From Salinispora pacifica CNR114 (lineage in GTDB: Bacteria > Actinomycetota > Actinomycetes > Mycobacteriales > Micromonosporaceae), in assembly GCF_000514775.1 (NCBI RefSeq), contig NZ_AZWO01000034.1, positions 1-55,737 on the forward strand: a stretch of 55,737 nt of DNA. The letters are read 5' to 3'. How positions within the stretch are numbered: position 1 is the stretch's first letter; each line of letters begins with the position of its first letter. The notes under the pieces are model-generated. The model saw only the letters and a program-made list of their open reading frames with translations. It was not told the DNA's origin and made no database searches. Shown one piece after another: positions 32,916 to 40,889 of the stretch. A program made the position numbers and the translations under genes.

Positions 32916-32949
32916 GTTGACCTCCCTAAACATCTTGTTGGGGCAGGGC

Positions 32950-33948
32950 TCACACGGCGTTGCAGGCGCGGAAGATCGCGACCAGGGCGGGGATACTCGC
33001 CCCGTGCTGGAAGCCGATGTACTCACCCGTGATGTGGCTGGGGGCCCACTTCTGCTTGTACGCCAGTTGGGTCTGTGCGGGGTAGACCGCCTCCCCGTGC
33101 TGCCACAGGTAGCGCATGAACTGATGGAAGGCGCGGCTGTGGTCACCAAACCGGGGCAGCCTGTCCAACTCGGTGAACGGCGTGAAGCCGAAGTGCAGCC
33201 AGTGCACGCCCTCGGCGATGAACGTGTCGATCGCCGCCCGGTTGATCGCCTCCATCGTGCCGGGCGGTGCCTCTGGCTGGCGGCGGGTCAGGTCGTGCAG
33301 CCATCCCTGGTGGGCGCCGTACACCGGCGAGTAGGTGATGTAGCCCATGAGTCGGTCGCCGATGGCCGCCACGAACAGCCGGCGTAGCGACTGGTGGCGG
33401 TCGCCGTACTGGCCCACCAGGAATTCCAGTGGTTTGGCACCAGCACCCTTGCTGCCCAGCCAGGCGGCGTCCAGCGCCTGCATCCGCTCGTACCAGTCCG
33501 CCAGCGGTGCCTCCCGGGCCACGAGGCCGGTTCGGTGGGCCCGAGAGATCTTGTTGCGGAGCTGCATGAACGCCGTCCCGCGCAGCGAGAACCGGGTCAG
33601 GTCGACGGCGAACGAGGCGCCCATCTGGTTGACCGTGAATCCGCCGGCTACGTAGTCGGGGGCGTCGGCGGCCTGGATCTGTACGGCGACCACCTCGCGA
33701 TCGCGCTCGGCGGCGAACGCGACGAACGCGTTCAGCAGCTTGCCGCGGTCGCCCGGTGCGGCGAAGGGGCCGGCGAACTGCACCAGGTACCGCCCCGCCT
33801 CGCGGTAGACGATGACGCCCGGGATCCCCTCCGCGTGGAAGTACCGGTTACCCGAGTTCAACGCTAGGAATGCACTCGGATTGTCTGACTCCGTATAGTC
33901 CTGGAGCGCTGCCAGGACGATATCGGATTCGCTGGGTGAACCGTTCAT
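32950..33948 (-). CDS. Aminoacyl-tRNA-dependent acyltransferase, VlmA-like (DUF2156/GNAT fold)
   Basis: This 332-residue protein matches the double-GNAT fold of DUF2156/FemAB-like transferases. Segments include NSGNRYFHAEGIPGVIVYREAGRYLVQFAGPFA in the first half and KISRAHRTGLVARE, GDRLMGYITYSPVYG, GTMEAINRAAIDTFIAEGVHWLHFGFTPF and LAYKQKWAP in the second; the MEAIN...YKQKW pattern is typical. In valanimycin biosynthesis VlmA transfers the seryl group from seryl-tRNA to the hydroxylamine. With VlmH-, VlmO-, VlmR- and VlmB-like genes nearby this is the expected VlmA counterpart, and the anticodon-less tRNA is its candidate donor. ATG 33948 is chosen over an upstream start at 34011. Confidence 0.82.
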   Translation of the reverse strand: MNGSPSESDIVLAALQDYTESDNPSAFLALNSGNRYFHAEGIPGVIVYREAGRYLVQFAGPFAAPGDRGKLLNAFVAFAAERDREVVAVQIQAADAPDYVAGGFTVNQMGASFAVDLTRFSLRGTAFMQLRNKISRAHRTGLVAREAPLADWYERMQALDAAWLGSKGAGAKPLEFLVGQYGDRHQSLRRLFVAAIGDRLMGYITYSPVYGAHQGWLHDLTRRQPEAPPGTMEAINRAAIDTFIAEGVHWLHFGFTPFTELDRLPRFGDHSRAFHQFMRYLWQHGEAVYPAQTQLAYKQKWAPSHITGEYIGFQHGASIPALVAIFRACNAV

Positions 33949-33982
33949 AATGTCGTCCCATCTGACGCGGTGGCCGATCCAG

Positions 33983-34011
33983 TTATTGCACAGGTGAGTG
34001 CTGCGGAACAA
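33983..34011 (-). promoter_or_regulatory. Probable promoter of the VlmA-like gene
   Basis: On the minus strand TTGTTC (34006-34011) and CAATAA (33983-33988) are separated by 17 bases, a good match to a vegetative promoter. The transcript would begin about 30 bases before ATG 33948. There is no forward-facing repeat set for this gene, unlike the other cluster operons, although it starts within 100 bases of two plus-strand sets. Confidence 0.5.
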
Positions 34012-34032
34012 GGGTTACGCGCGTGCGAGTTC

Positions 34033-34076
34033 GGTCAGGCTGCCGTCAGTGTCCCGTCAGTATGACGAATGATAAT
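34033..34076 (+). promoter_or_regulatory. SARP-type promoter 1 of the sulfotransferase operon
   Basis: GGTCAGG (34033-34039), CGTCAGT (34044-34050) and CGTCAGT (34055-34061) occur with exact 11-base period. After nine bases comes GATAAT (34071-34076), part of TGATAAT, an excellent -10. This layout matches the known SARP promoter architecture. Transcription should start near 34083, leaving a leader of about 145 bases that contains a second repeat set. Confidence 0.8.
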
Positions 34077-34109
34077 GGCGTCCGTTCGCGTTGGAGCGGT
34101 TATGAGAAG

Positions 34110-34138
34110 CGTCAGCGCAACGTCAGTAAACGGTAAGT
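34110..34138 (+). promoter_or_regulatory. SARP-type direct repeats, set 2 of the sulfotransferase operon
   Basis: CGTCAGC (34110-34116), CGTCAGT (34121-34127) and GGTAAGT (34132-34138) follow at 11-base steps. A possible -10, CAAAAT, lies about ten bases downstream. The operon may therefore have two tandem activator-dependent promoters, or the second set may modulate the first. Confidence 0.65.
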
Positions 34139-34227
34139 ATGGGATGCCAAAATCGCCGTCAGAACTCCTTGGGCTTTTGGCGTAACGACCCGTCGCCGTC
34201 CCGAGTTAGTTGCGAAAGGTAGGGACC

Positions 34228-35418
34228 GTGACCCGTTCACCGGACCGAAACGATGCGCGGTCGCTCGATCCTGACGAGGTGGTCCGGCTGGCCTCGGACC
34301 CGGTGGGTGGCGAGCCCGATGAGGATCCGGAGGTCGTCGCCGGACTGCGCCAGCTCACCGCCGCGTTGGACGCGGAGGCCCGGCTGACCGACGACGGACG
34401 CGTCCGGACCCGCGCGGCGCTCGTGCAGGCCCTGACCAGTTACCACCGCGTACGCCAGATGGTGGCGTCCCGGCCTCTTCCCCCTCCGCCGCGGCCGTTG
34501 GTGATCACGGGTTTACTCCGCACCGGCACCACGTTCCTGCACAACCTGCTGTCCCGGCATCCAAGGCTGCGCACGCCGAGGCTGTGGGAGCTGATGCACC
34601 CGGCGGATCCCCGTCCGGAGCCGCAGTTGGTGCGCGAGTGCGAGCGGTACGTCGCGGAGTACTACCGCGCGGCGCCCGGCTTCCGCACCATCCATCACCT
34701 CGACGCGCGGCACGGCGAGGAGTGCCACCGGCTGATCGCCAACACGTTCCGGCACTTCATCTACGGCCTGCGGTACCGGGTGCCCGGCTATCTCGGCTGG
34801 CTGGCGGAACAGCCGATGGCGCCCGCCTACGCGCATCACCGCGCCGCCCTACAGTGTCTGCTCGCCCGGCCCACTGCGGACGCCGACGTGGCAGAGCCGT
34901 ACGCGGTGCTGCTGAAGTGCCCGTCGCACCTGTGGCACCTCGATGAACTGACCCGGAGCTTCCCGGACGCCACGGTGGTCCGGCTGCATCGCGATCCGGC
35001 GGTGGCCATACCGAGCGTGTGCAGCCTGACGGCGACCATCCGGGCGGCCCGGTCCCGCCAGGTCGACCCCGCCGAGATCGGCCAGGAGTGGCTGGCGCGG
35101 GCGGCGGCGGTGCTACCCGGCCTGCGCCGCGGCCGAGGCGGGACCGCCCGGGCGCCGCTGGACGTGCGCTACGCGGACCTCGTCACACACCCGCTCGGCG
35201 TCGCCGAGCGGGTGTGTGACCACGCCGGGGTGCCGATAACCCACGCCGCCCGCGACGCGATGACCCGGTTCGTCATCGCTGGGGCCGGTCGGCCGCGGGA
35301 TCACCACCGGTATCGGGTCGAGCCGTTTGGCCTGCGCCCGACGGAACTGGCGGACCGCTTCTCCGGCTACCTGACCGAGTTCGAGCTGACCCCGGAGTTC
35401 GAGGAAGGACGATCGTGA
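34228..35418 (+). CDS. PAPS-dependent sulfotransferase
   Basis: This 396-residue protein is of the sulfotransferase family. The 5'-phosphosulfate loop is TGLLRTGTTFLHNLLSRHP (about residues 97-115). The 3'-phosphate region is VVRLHRDPAVAIPSVCSL (Arg and Ser), and the C-terminal half contains RPRDHHRYRVEPFGL, also typical. It should move a sulfuryl group from PAPS to a hydroxyl of the product. GTG 34228 follows AGGTAGGGA. It opens a six-gene operon and its stop overlaps the next start (GTGA). No kinase like valanimycin's VlmJ is visible in the window, so sulfation could create the leaving group for an elimination; this is a hypothesis. Confidence 0.88.
   Translation: MTRSPDRNDARSLDPDEVVRLASDPVGGEPDEDPEVVAGLRQLTAALDAEARLTDDGRVRTRAALVQALTSYHRVRQMVASRPLPPPPRPLVITGLLRTGTTFLHNLLSRHPRLRTPRLWELMHPADPRPEPQLVRECERYVAEYYRAAPGFRTIHHLDARHGEECHRLIANTFRHFIYGLRYRVPGYLGWLAEQPMAPAYAHHRAALQCLLARPTADADVAEPYAVLLKCPSHLWHLDELTRSFPDATVVRLHRDPAVAIPSVCSLTATIRAARSRQVDPAEIGQEWLARAAAVLPGLRRGRGGTARAPLDVRYADLVTHPLGVAERVCDHAGVPITHAARDAMTRFVIAGAGRPRDHHRYRVEPFGLRPTELADRFSGYLTEFELTPEFEEGRS
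35182..35220. repeat. Perfect 19-bp inverted repeat with 1-nt centre inside the sulfotransferase gene
   Basis: Bases 35182-35200 are the exact reverse complement of 35202-35220, with a single T between. The palindrome is in frame and encodes VTHPLGVAERVCD, so both arms are coding. It is far longer than expected by chance in 55 kb. It could be a recombination or regulator site, or a strong mRNA hairpin within the operon. Confidence 0.8.
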
Positions 35419-36644
35419 CCGCAACCGCAGACAACCCCCGTACCCGCGCCACCGCCATGGTGGAGAAGGTCAACCGGAGCGCCGGGGACGACCCGGTCCG
35501 CATCGGCATCCTCACCCCGCTGACGCCGCCGGGCGACCCGATCGCCGGCGAACTGATCGTCCGGGGCGCCTGTTTGGGCGCGGAGTACGTCCGCGAGCAC
35601 GACCTCGTCGGCGGTCGCGGCGTGCAGTTCGTGCTCTACGACGACCAGGCCACCGCCGCGCAGGAGGGCATGGCCCGTTCGTCGGCGGCGCAGATGACAA
35701 AGCTTGCCCTCGTTGACGACGTGGTCGCGGTGCTCGGACAGTGGCACCTGCGGACCACCCCGTGGGTGGTCGACGTGGCGACCCGTTACGACGTGCCGAT
35801 CTTCATCGAGAACGGGCACAGTGACGTCACCGCAGAGCGACGTCGCAACGTCTTTCGCGCGTACTTCAGCATCGCCGACCGGGTGCCGGTGATGCTCGAC
35901 TTCGCCGCCGCGCAGGGCATGCGTCGGGTCGGTCTGATCGCCTCCGACACCGTCTTCGGCCAGATGATGGCCGACACCCTGGTCCGGTACGGCACCGAGC
36001 GGCACGGCATGGAATTCCTGCGCTTCGACTTCCCACAGGACGACACCGACAACTTCACCGAGCAGCTCAAAGGCATCCAGCAGTTCGAGCCCGACCTGTT
36101 CATCAATGGTGGCGTCGTCCGCACGAACTATCTGATCATCGAGCAGGCAGCGGCGCTGGGCATTCTGCCGGGCACCCCGATGATGGTGACCTTCGGCTTC
36201 CCGCTGCGGTCGGAGGACTTCTGGCGCTTCTCGGGGCCGGCGGGCGTCGGCACCATGTGGCCGGCGATGCGCTACCGACCGTCGTGGCAGGGACTCACCG
36301 ACGTCGCGCACTGGTTCATTGACCGGTACAGCACCCGGTACGGATCGTTTCCGCCGGACACCGCGCTGACCCACTTCACCGACGTCACCGTCATCGCCCA
36401 GGCCGTCGCCGCCTCGTCGGGCAGCCGGGCCGGCGTTCTCGACGCGCTGGAGCGGATGCCGTTCGACACCTGGCGCGGTCCGATCCGCTACGAGCGCGGC
36501 GCCGAGCACTGGCACCATGTGGCGCCGGAGCTGGTGCTACTGCAGTACCAGCGGTTGGGGCAGACGTTCGATGAGTCGGCGATCATCTTCCCGCGGACGG
36601 AGGCCACGGCACCGTACCGGGCGCCCGGCGGGGGCGGCGTATGA
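35415..36644 (+). CDS. Periplasmic-binding-fold protein without signal peptide (AmiC/LivJ-like)
   Basis: This 409-residue protein has the type I periplasmic-binding fold: VRIGILTPLTPPGDPIAGELIVRGA at the start, GRGVQFVLYDDQATAAQEG, VVAVLGQWHLRTTPWVVDVATRYDVPIFIENGHSD and RRVGLIASDTVFGQMMADTL. Relatives bind branched-chain amino acids, amides or urea for ABC import. Here there is no signal peptide or lipobox (the N-terminus is TATADNPRTRATAMVEKV) and no permease or ATPase gene in the operon, so it is probably cytoplasmic, like AmiC-type sensors. It may bind a pathway intermediate or amino acid. Both ends overlap neighbours (GTGA, ATGA). Confidence 0.85.
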   Translation: MTATADNPRTRATAMVEKVNRSAGDDPVRIGILTPLTPPGDPIAGELIVRGACLGAEYVREHDLVGGRGVQFVLYDDQATAAQEGMARSSAAQMTKLALVDDVVAVLGQWHLRTTPWVVDVATRYDVPIFIENGHSDVTAERRRNVFRAYFSIADRVPVMLDFAAAQGMRRVGLIASDTVFGQMMADTLVRYGTERHGMEFLRFDFPQDDTDNFTEQLKGIQQFEPDLFINGGVVRTNYLIIEQAAALGILPGTPMMVTFGFPLRSEDFWRFSGPAGVGTMWPAMRYRPSWQGLTDVAHWFIDRYSTRYGSFPPDTALTHFTDVTVIAQAVAASSGSRAGVLDALERMPFDTWRGPIRYERGAEHWHHVAPELVLLQYQRLGQTFDESAIIFPRTEATAPYRAPGGGGV

Positions 36645-38335
36645 CCGGCGCCGACGGCGCGCCGGCACCGGTCCCGGCCGGCGCGACCATCGTGGCCAGC
36701 CTGCGGGAGTACGACGTCGATCGGGTCTTCTGCGTCGCCGGGGAGAGCTACCTGCCGATCCTCGACGCCCTGCACGACGAGCCCCGGGTGGACGTGGTGA
36801 CCTGCCGGCACGAGGGGTCGGCCGGCTTCATGGCGCTGGCCGACGCCAAGCTTGCCGGCCGGGTCGGGGTCGCGTTGGTCAGCCGAGGGCCCGGCGCAGC
36901 CAACGCCGCGATCGCCGTACATGCCGCCCGCGAAGACGGTGTCCCGTTGCTGCTTGTGGTGGGCGGTGTCCCGCGGCGCGATACCGACCGCGACCCGTTT
37001 CAGGGCGTGGACTGCGGCCGGCTCTTCGGCGGCATCGCCAAGGCGGTGTGGACGTTGCACGACCCGGCGGACACCGCCGAGTTCGTCGCCCGCGCCGTGC
37101 GCACCGCCGAGTCCGGCACGCCCGGACCGGTCGTGCTGACCGTGCCGGAGGACGTCATCGGCCGCGCCGACCCGCTTGCCCTGCCGGCCTGCCGAGCGGC
37201 GGTCGCCCCGCCCCGGGTCGGCGCGGCGGAGTTGGTCCGGGCTGCCGAGCTGATGGCCGGGGCGTGCCGCCCGCTGCTGATCGCCGGCCCGCAACTTGAC
37301 CATCCGCGCGGTCGGCACGCTGTGCGTGCGTTCGCAGAACGGCAGGCGGTACCGGTGGTCACCGCCAACAAGTGCCAGCACCTGCTGCCCAACCGCCACC
37401 CGCACTACGCCGGGCACCTGCACAACGCCACGCCCACGGCGCAGGCCGGCGCCTTCGCCGCCGCCGACGTCATCCTGGCCGTCGGCACCGCTTTGGACGG
37501 CACCACCACGCTGCGGCGGCGGCTGCCGGCCCGGGGACAGACCCTGATCCACGTCCACACCGATCCGGCCTGGCTGGACGCCTACCACCCGGTCACGCTC
37601 GGCGCCGTGGGCGATCCCGCCACGTTTTTGACCGACCTGACCAGAGAGTCAGCCGTACCGGATGACCGGGCCGAGTGGATCGCCCGGCTGCACCAGATCG
37701 AGGCCGACAAGGCCGTCTGGCGACCCGTCACGGCGCCGGACGGTGTGGTGTTCGGCGAGGTCGCCGCGGCACTCGACGAGTTGACCGGCGGACATCTCAC
37801 GCTGGTGGTCGACTCCGGCACGTTTACCAGCTGGCTCTACCGGTATGTACGCTTTGACGAACGCGGCCGTCTGCTCGGCGTCGCGTCCAGCGCGATGGGC
37901 TTTGCTGTTGGCGCCGGCGTCGCGGCCGGACTGCGGGACGCGACCGTACCGACCGTCGCGGTGGTCGGCGACGGCGGACTGGTGATGAACCTCGGTGAGC
38001 TGACAACCGCGGTGCAGCGACAGGTGCCGGTCACCTACGTGGTCGCGGACAACCGCAGCTATGCCACCATCCGCCTCCAGCAGGAACGTGATCATCCGGG
38101 ACGGCCGATCGGCACCGAGCTGGTCAACCCGGACTTCGCCCGGCTGGCCGAGGCGTTCGGCGCGCTCGCATTCACCGTGCAGCACCCGGACGAAGTGCGC
38201 CCGTGCCTGGTGAAGGCCCTCGCGAATCCCGGCCCCGCGCTGGTGTGGGTGCGGACCAGCCTCGAATTCATCACCGCGTACCGCCGCCTATCGACGGTGT
38301 CGGAAGCGCGCCGTGCCGGGGGAGAGGCGTCGTGA
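36641..38335 (+). CDS. Thiamine-diphosphate-dependent enzyme (acetolactate synthase/decarboxylase-like)
   Basis: This 564-residue protein has the three-domain ThDP fold. The cofactor-activating Glu is in TCRHEGSAGFMALADAK near residue 50, where most relatives have HEQ. The middle domain contains PLLIAGPQL. The C-terminal domain contains the Mg-ThDP motif GDGGLVMNLGELTTAVQRQ ending in ADNRSY. It should decarboxylate a 2-oxo acid to an aldehyde or couple the resulting enamine to an acceptor. Its substrate may be produced by the dehydrogenase-like gene two genes downstream. Which of decarboxylase, carboligase or CeaS-type synthase it is cannot be decided from motifs. It is coupled at both ends. 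Confidence 0.88.
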   Translation: MTGADGAPAPVPAGATIVASLREYDVDRVFCVAGESYLPILDALHDEPRVDVVTCRHEGSAGFMALADAKLAGRVGVALVSRGPGAANAAIAVHAAREDGVPLLLVVGGVPRRDTDRDPFQGVDCGRLFGGIAKAVWTLHDPADTAEFVARAVRTAESGTPGPVVLTVPEDVIGRADPLALPACRAAVAPPRVGAAELVRAAELMAGACRPLLIAGPQLDHPRGRHAVRAFAERQAVPVVTANKCQHLLPNRHPHYAGHLHNATPTAQAGAFAAADVILAVGTALDGTTTLRRRLPARGQTLIHVHTDPAWLDAYHPVTLGAVGDPATFLTDLTRESAVPDDRAEWIARLHQIEADKAVWRPVTAPDGVVFGEVAAALDELTGGHLTLVVDSGTFTSWLYRYVRFDERGRLLGVASSAMGFAVGAGVAAGLRDATVPTVAVVGDGGLVMNLGELTTAVQRQVPVTYVVADNRSYATIRLQQERDHPGRPIGTELVNPDFARLAEAFGALAFTVQHPDEVRPCLVKALANPGPALVWVRTSLEFITAYRRLSTVSEARRAGGEAS

Positions 38336-39720
38336 GGTACCACGAGTCGATCGTGGACCTGATCGGTAACACACCGCTGGTCCGGCTCAACCGGATCTCC
38401 GCTGGCCTGGCGCCGCTGGTGCTCGCCAAGCTGGAGTCGCTCAACCCCGGCGGCTCCGCAAAGGACCGGATCGCGCTGCGCATGGTGGCCGAGGCCGAGG
38501 CCGTCGGCCAGCTGCGGCCAGGCGGGGTGATCGTCGAGCCGACGTCCGGCAACACCGGCGTGGGGCTGGCGATGGTGGCGCAGGCCCGTGGCTATCGGTG
38601 CGTGTTCACCTGCCCCGACAAGGTAGCCGAGGAGAAGCGGGCACTGCTGCGCGGCTACGGCGCCGAGGTGGTTGTGTGCCCGTCCACCGTGCCGCCGGAG
38701 CATCCGGACTCCTACCGCAGCGTCGCTGCTCGGCTGGCCACGGAGATCCCCGGTGGCTACTCACCCAATCAGTACGCCAATCCCGCCAATCCGGACTCAC
38801 ACTATTACGGCACCGGCCCGGAGATCTGGGCGCAGACCGACGGACGGATCACCCACCTGGTGGCCGGGATAGGCACCGGTGGCACGATCAGCGGCATCGG
38901 CCAGTACCTCAAGGAGGTCTCCGGCGGGCGGGTGCGCGTCGTCGGGGCGGACCCGGAGGGGTCGGTCTACAGCGGCACGGGGATCCGGCCGTACCTGGTT
39001 GAGGGAGTCGGCCAGCCGTCGCTGCCCGGGTCGTACGACCCGTCGGTGCCCGACGAGGTGGTGGCGGTCAGCGATCGCGATTCGGTGCTGTACGCCCGAC
39101 GGCTGGCGTGTGAGGAGGGGATTCTGGCTGGCGGTTCCAGCGGCATGGCCGTTGCCGCCGCGGTGCGGTTGGCCAGACGGTGCAAGCCGCAGGACGTGAT
39201 CGTGGTCGTCGTGCCCGACAGCGGCCGCGGCTACCTGTCGAAGATCTTTGACGAGGGGTGGGCGCGCCGGTACGGCTTTGTCGCCGACCCCACCTCGGCG
39301 CGCTGTCTCGGCGCCGCGCTCGAAACGGTGACCGACCGGCCGGCGGCCGTTGTCGTGCATCCGCAGGAGACGGTCGCCGGCGCGCTGAAGTTGATGGCCG
39401 ACACCAGTCTGCGCCACCTCCCGGTGACGGCGGCGGAGCCGCCGATCCGGCTCGCCGAGGTGTCGGGCACCGTGTCCGAGCCCGGCCTCGCCCACCTGCT
39501 CGCCACCGGTGCGGTGGTGGTGCACGATGCCATCGGCCCGATCGTCGATCCGCCCCTGCCGCACGCCGGCGCCGGCGAGGTGCTGGACGACGTGCTCGGG
39601 CGGCTTCGCGCCGCCGGTGCGCTACTGGTCCTCGACGGCGGCCTGCTCCGTGGCGTCGTAACCGCCCGTGAGGTGGCAGCGCTGCTGCGTCGATCCCAGA
39701 TGGAGGACGACCGACCATGA
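38332..39720 (+). CDS. Cystathionine-beta-synthase-like PLP enzyme with C-terminal CBS region
   Basis: This 462-residue PLP enzyme of the cysteine synthase/CBS family contains LIGNTPLVRLNRIS, PGGSAKDRIAL (Schiff-base Lys), the substrate loop EPTSGNTGVGLAM, VAGIGTGGTISGIGQYLK (phosphate-binding) and EEGILAGGSSGMA. After residue 320 come two CBS-type repeats (AVVVHPQETVAGALKLMADTSLRHLPV; VLDDVLGRLRAAGALLVLDGGLLRGVVTA). The core is intact. It performs beta-replacement on serine or an O-activated serine. In this operon the nucleophile may be something other than homocysteine or sulfide, for example an amine or hydroxylamine; that is inference. GTG 38332 overlaps the previous stop. Confidence 0.9.
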   Translation: MRYHESIVDLIGNTPLVRLNRISAGLAPLVLAKLESLNPGGSAKDRIALRMVAEAEAVGQLRPGGVIVEPTSGNTGVGLAMVAQARGYRCVFTCPDKVAEEKRALLRGYGAEVVVCPSTVPPEHPDSYRSVAARLATEIPGGYSPNQYANPANPDSHYYGTGPEIWAQTDGRITHLVAGIGTGGTISGIGQYLKEVSGGRVRVVGADPEGSVYSGTGIRPYLVEGVGQPSLPGSYDPSVPDEVVAVSDRDSVLYARRLACEEGILAGGSSGMAVAAAVRLARRCKPQDVIVVVVPDSGRGYLSKIFDEGWARRYGFVADPTSARCLGAALETVTDRPAAVVVHPQETVAGALKLMADTSLRHLPVTAAEPPIRLAEVSGTVSEPGLAHLLATGAVVVHDAIGPIVDPPLPHAGAGEVLDDVLGRLRAAGALLVLDGGLLRGVVTAREVAALLRRSQMEDDRP

Positions 39721-40871
39721 CCACTGTGCTGAGCTACGAAGACCACCGGTCGGACCTTCGTGGCTGGCTGGTCTACGACCGGGTCGAGCGGCCGCTGGCA
39801 GCAGGCGGTTGCCGAGTGCAGCCCGGGCTCGACGTCACCGAGCTGGGCCGGCTCGCGCAACGGATGACGTTGAAACAGCGGGTCCTGGGGCTCAACATCG
39901 ATGGTGCGAAGTGTGGCCTGGACCACGACCCGCGTAGTCCCGACAAGGACGCCGCGCTGCGTGGCTTCATCGGCTTTCTCCGTGACGAGCTGGGCTCGCG
40001 GTTCAGTATGGGACCCGACATGGGCACCGAGTGGGCGGAGCTGCAACAGCATGCCCGCACCGTCGGCGTCCCCTCGATCAAGTACGCGATCGCCACCGCA
40101 CAGGGGCTGACCAACGAGGAGTTCTTCACCCGGATGGCGCGGTTGGACGAGATGGTCGGGCCGTTGGCCGTCAGCCAGCGCCGGGCTGGGCATGCGGTCG
40201 CACACGCCGTCGTCGGCGCGGCACGGGTGATCGACGTGTCGGGCCCGCTGCGCTGTGCGGTGCAAGGTTTCGGCAACCTGGGCCGGGCGACGGCGCTGAC
40301 GTTGCACGAGGCCGGCGCGCGTGTCATCGCGGTTGCCGACGAGTTCGGTTCGGTCACTGACTCCGCCGGCCTGGACGTCGTCCGCATGCTGGCCGACCCG
40401 ACCGGCACGCCGGTGTCCCAGCTCGGCGTGGGCGGCCGGCCGGAGGACATCTTCGCCGCCCCGGCCGACGTGTTGGTGCTGGCCGCCTGCGCCGACGCCA
40501 TGTCGATGTCGCAGGTAATGCGCTGCCAGTTCCCGGCCGTGGTCGTGGGGGCGAACTGCGGGTTGTCCGCCGAGGCCGAGCAGGCCCTGTACCACTGCGG
40601 TGTGTTCGTGGTACCGGACTTCATCGGTGGCATCGGGGGGTCGGCGTCGATGGAGGCGTTGTTCGGCCCGCGACAGGTACCGAGTGGTCAGGAAGTCCTT
40701 AACACGTTGACCGGCATCATGCGCGAGCTGATCGGGCAGATCGCCCACACCGCCCGCCGTGACGGCCTCACCCCGCGGAAGGCGGCGCTGGACCTGGCCG
40801 CCGCGGCCCGCATCGACACCGCCGCCCCGCCGTACGGCGGCTGTCCGTACCTGAGCGAAGCCAAGCTCTGA
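39717..40871 (+). CDS. Glu/Leu/Phe/Val-dehydrogenase-family protein with altered active-site loop
   Basis: This 384-residue protein of the amino-acid dehydrogenase family has a C-terminal Rossmann domain (AVQGFGNLGRATALTLHEAGARVIAVADEFGSV) and an N-terminal substrate domain. The usual catalytic loop GGxKGG is here DGAKCG (in LNIDGAKCGLDHDP), followed by the family's PDMGT block. Lys is kept but the flanking glycines are replaced by Asp and Cys. It may catalyse reductive amination or oxidative deamination of an unusual amino acid for the neighbouring ThDP enzyme, or act on another substrate. ATG 39717 overlaps the CBS-like stop. Confidence 0.85.
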   Translation: MTTVLSYEDHRSDLRGWLVYDRVERPLAAGGCRVQPGLDVTELGRLAQRMTLKQRVLGLNIDGAKCGLDHDPRSPDKDAALRGFIGFLRDELGSRFSMGPDMGTEWAELQQHARTVGVPSIKYAIATAQGLTNEEFFTRMARLDEMVGPLAVSQRRAGHAVAHAVVGAARVIDVSGPLRCAVQGFGNLGRATALTLHEAGARVIAVADEFGSVTDSAGLDVVRMLADPTGTPVSQLGVGGRPEDIFAAPADVLVLAACADAMSMSQVMRCQFPAVVVGANCGLSAEAEQALYHCGVFVVPDFIGGIGGSASMEALFGPRQVPSGQEVLNTLTGIMRELIGQIAHTARRDGLTPRKAALDLAAAARIDTAAPPYGGCPYLSEAKL

Positions 40872-40889
40872 CGAAGGCGAGGTAGAGCT

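Noticed and set aside
35182..35220. Transcription terminator
   Set aside because: The palindrome lies inside the reading frame and has no T tract after it.
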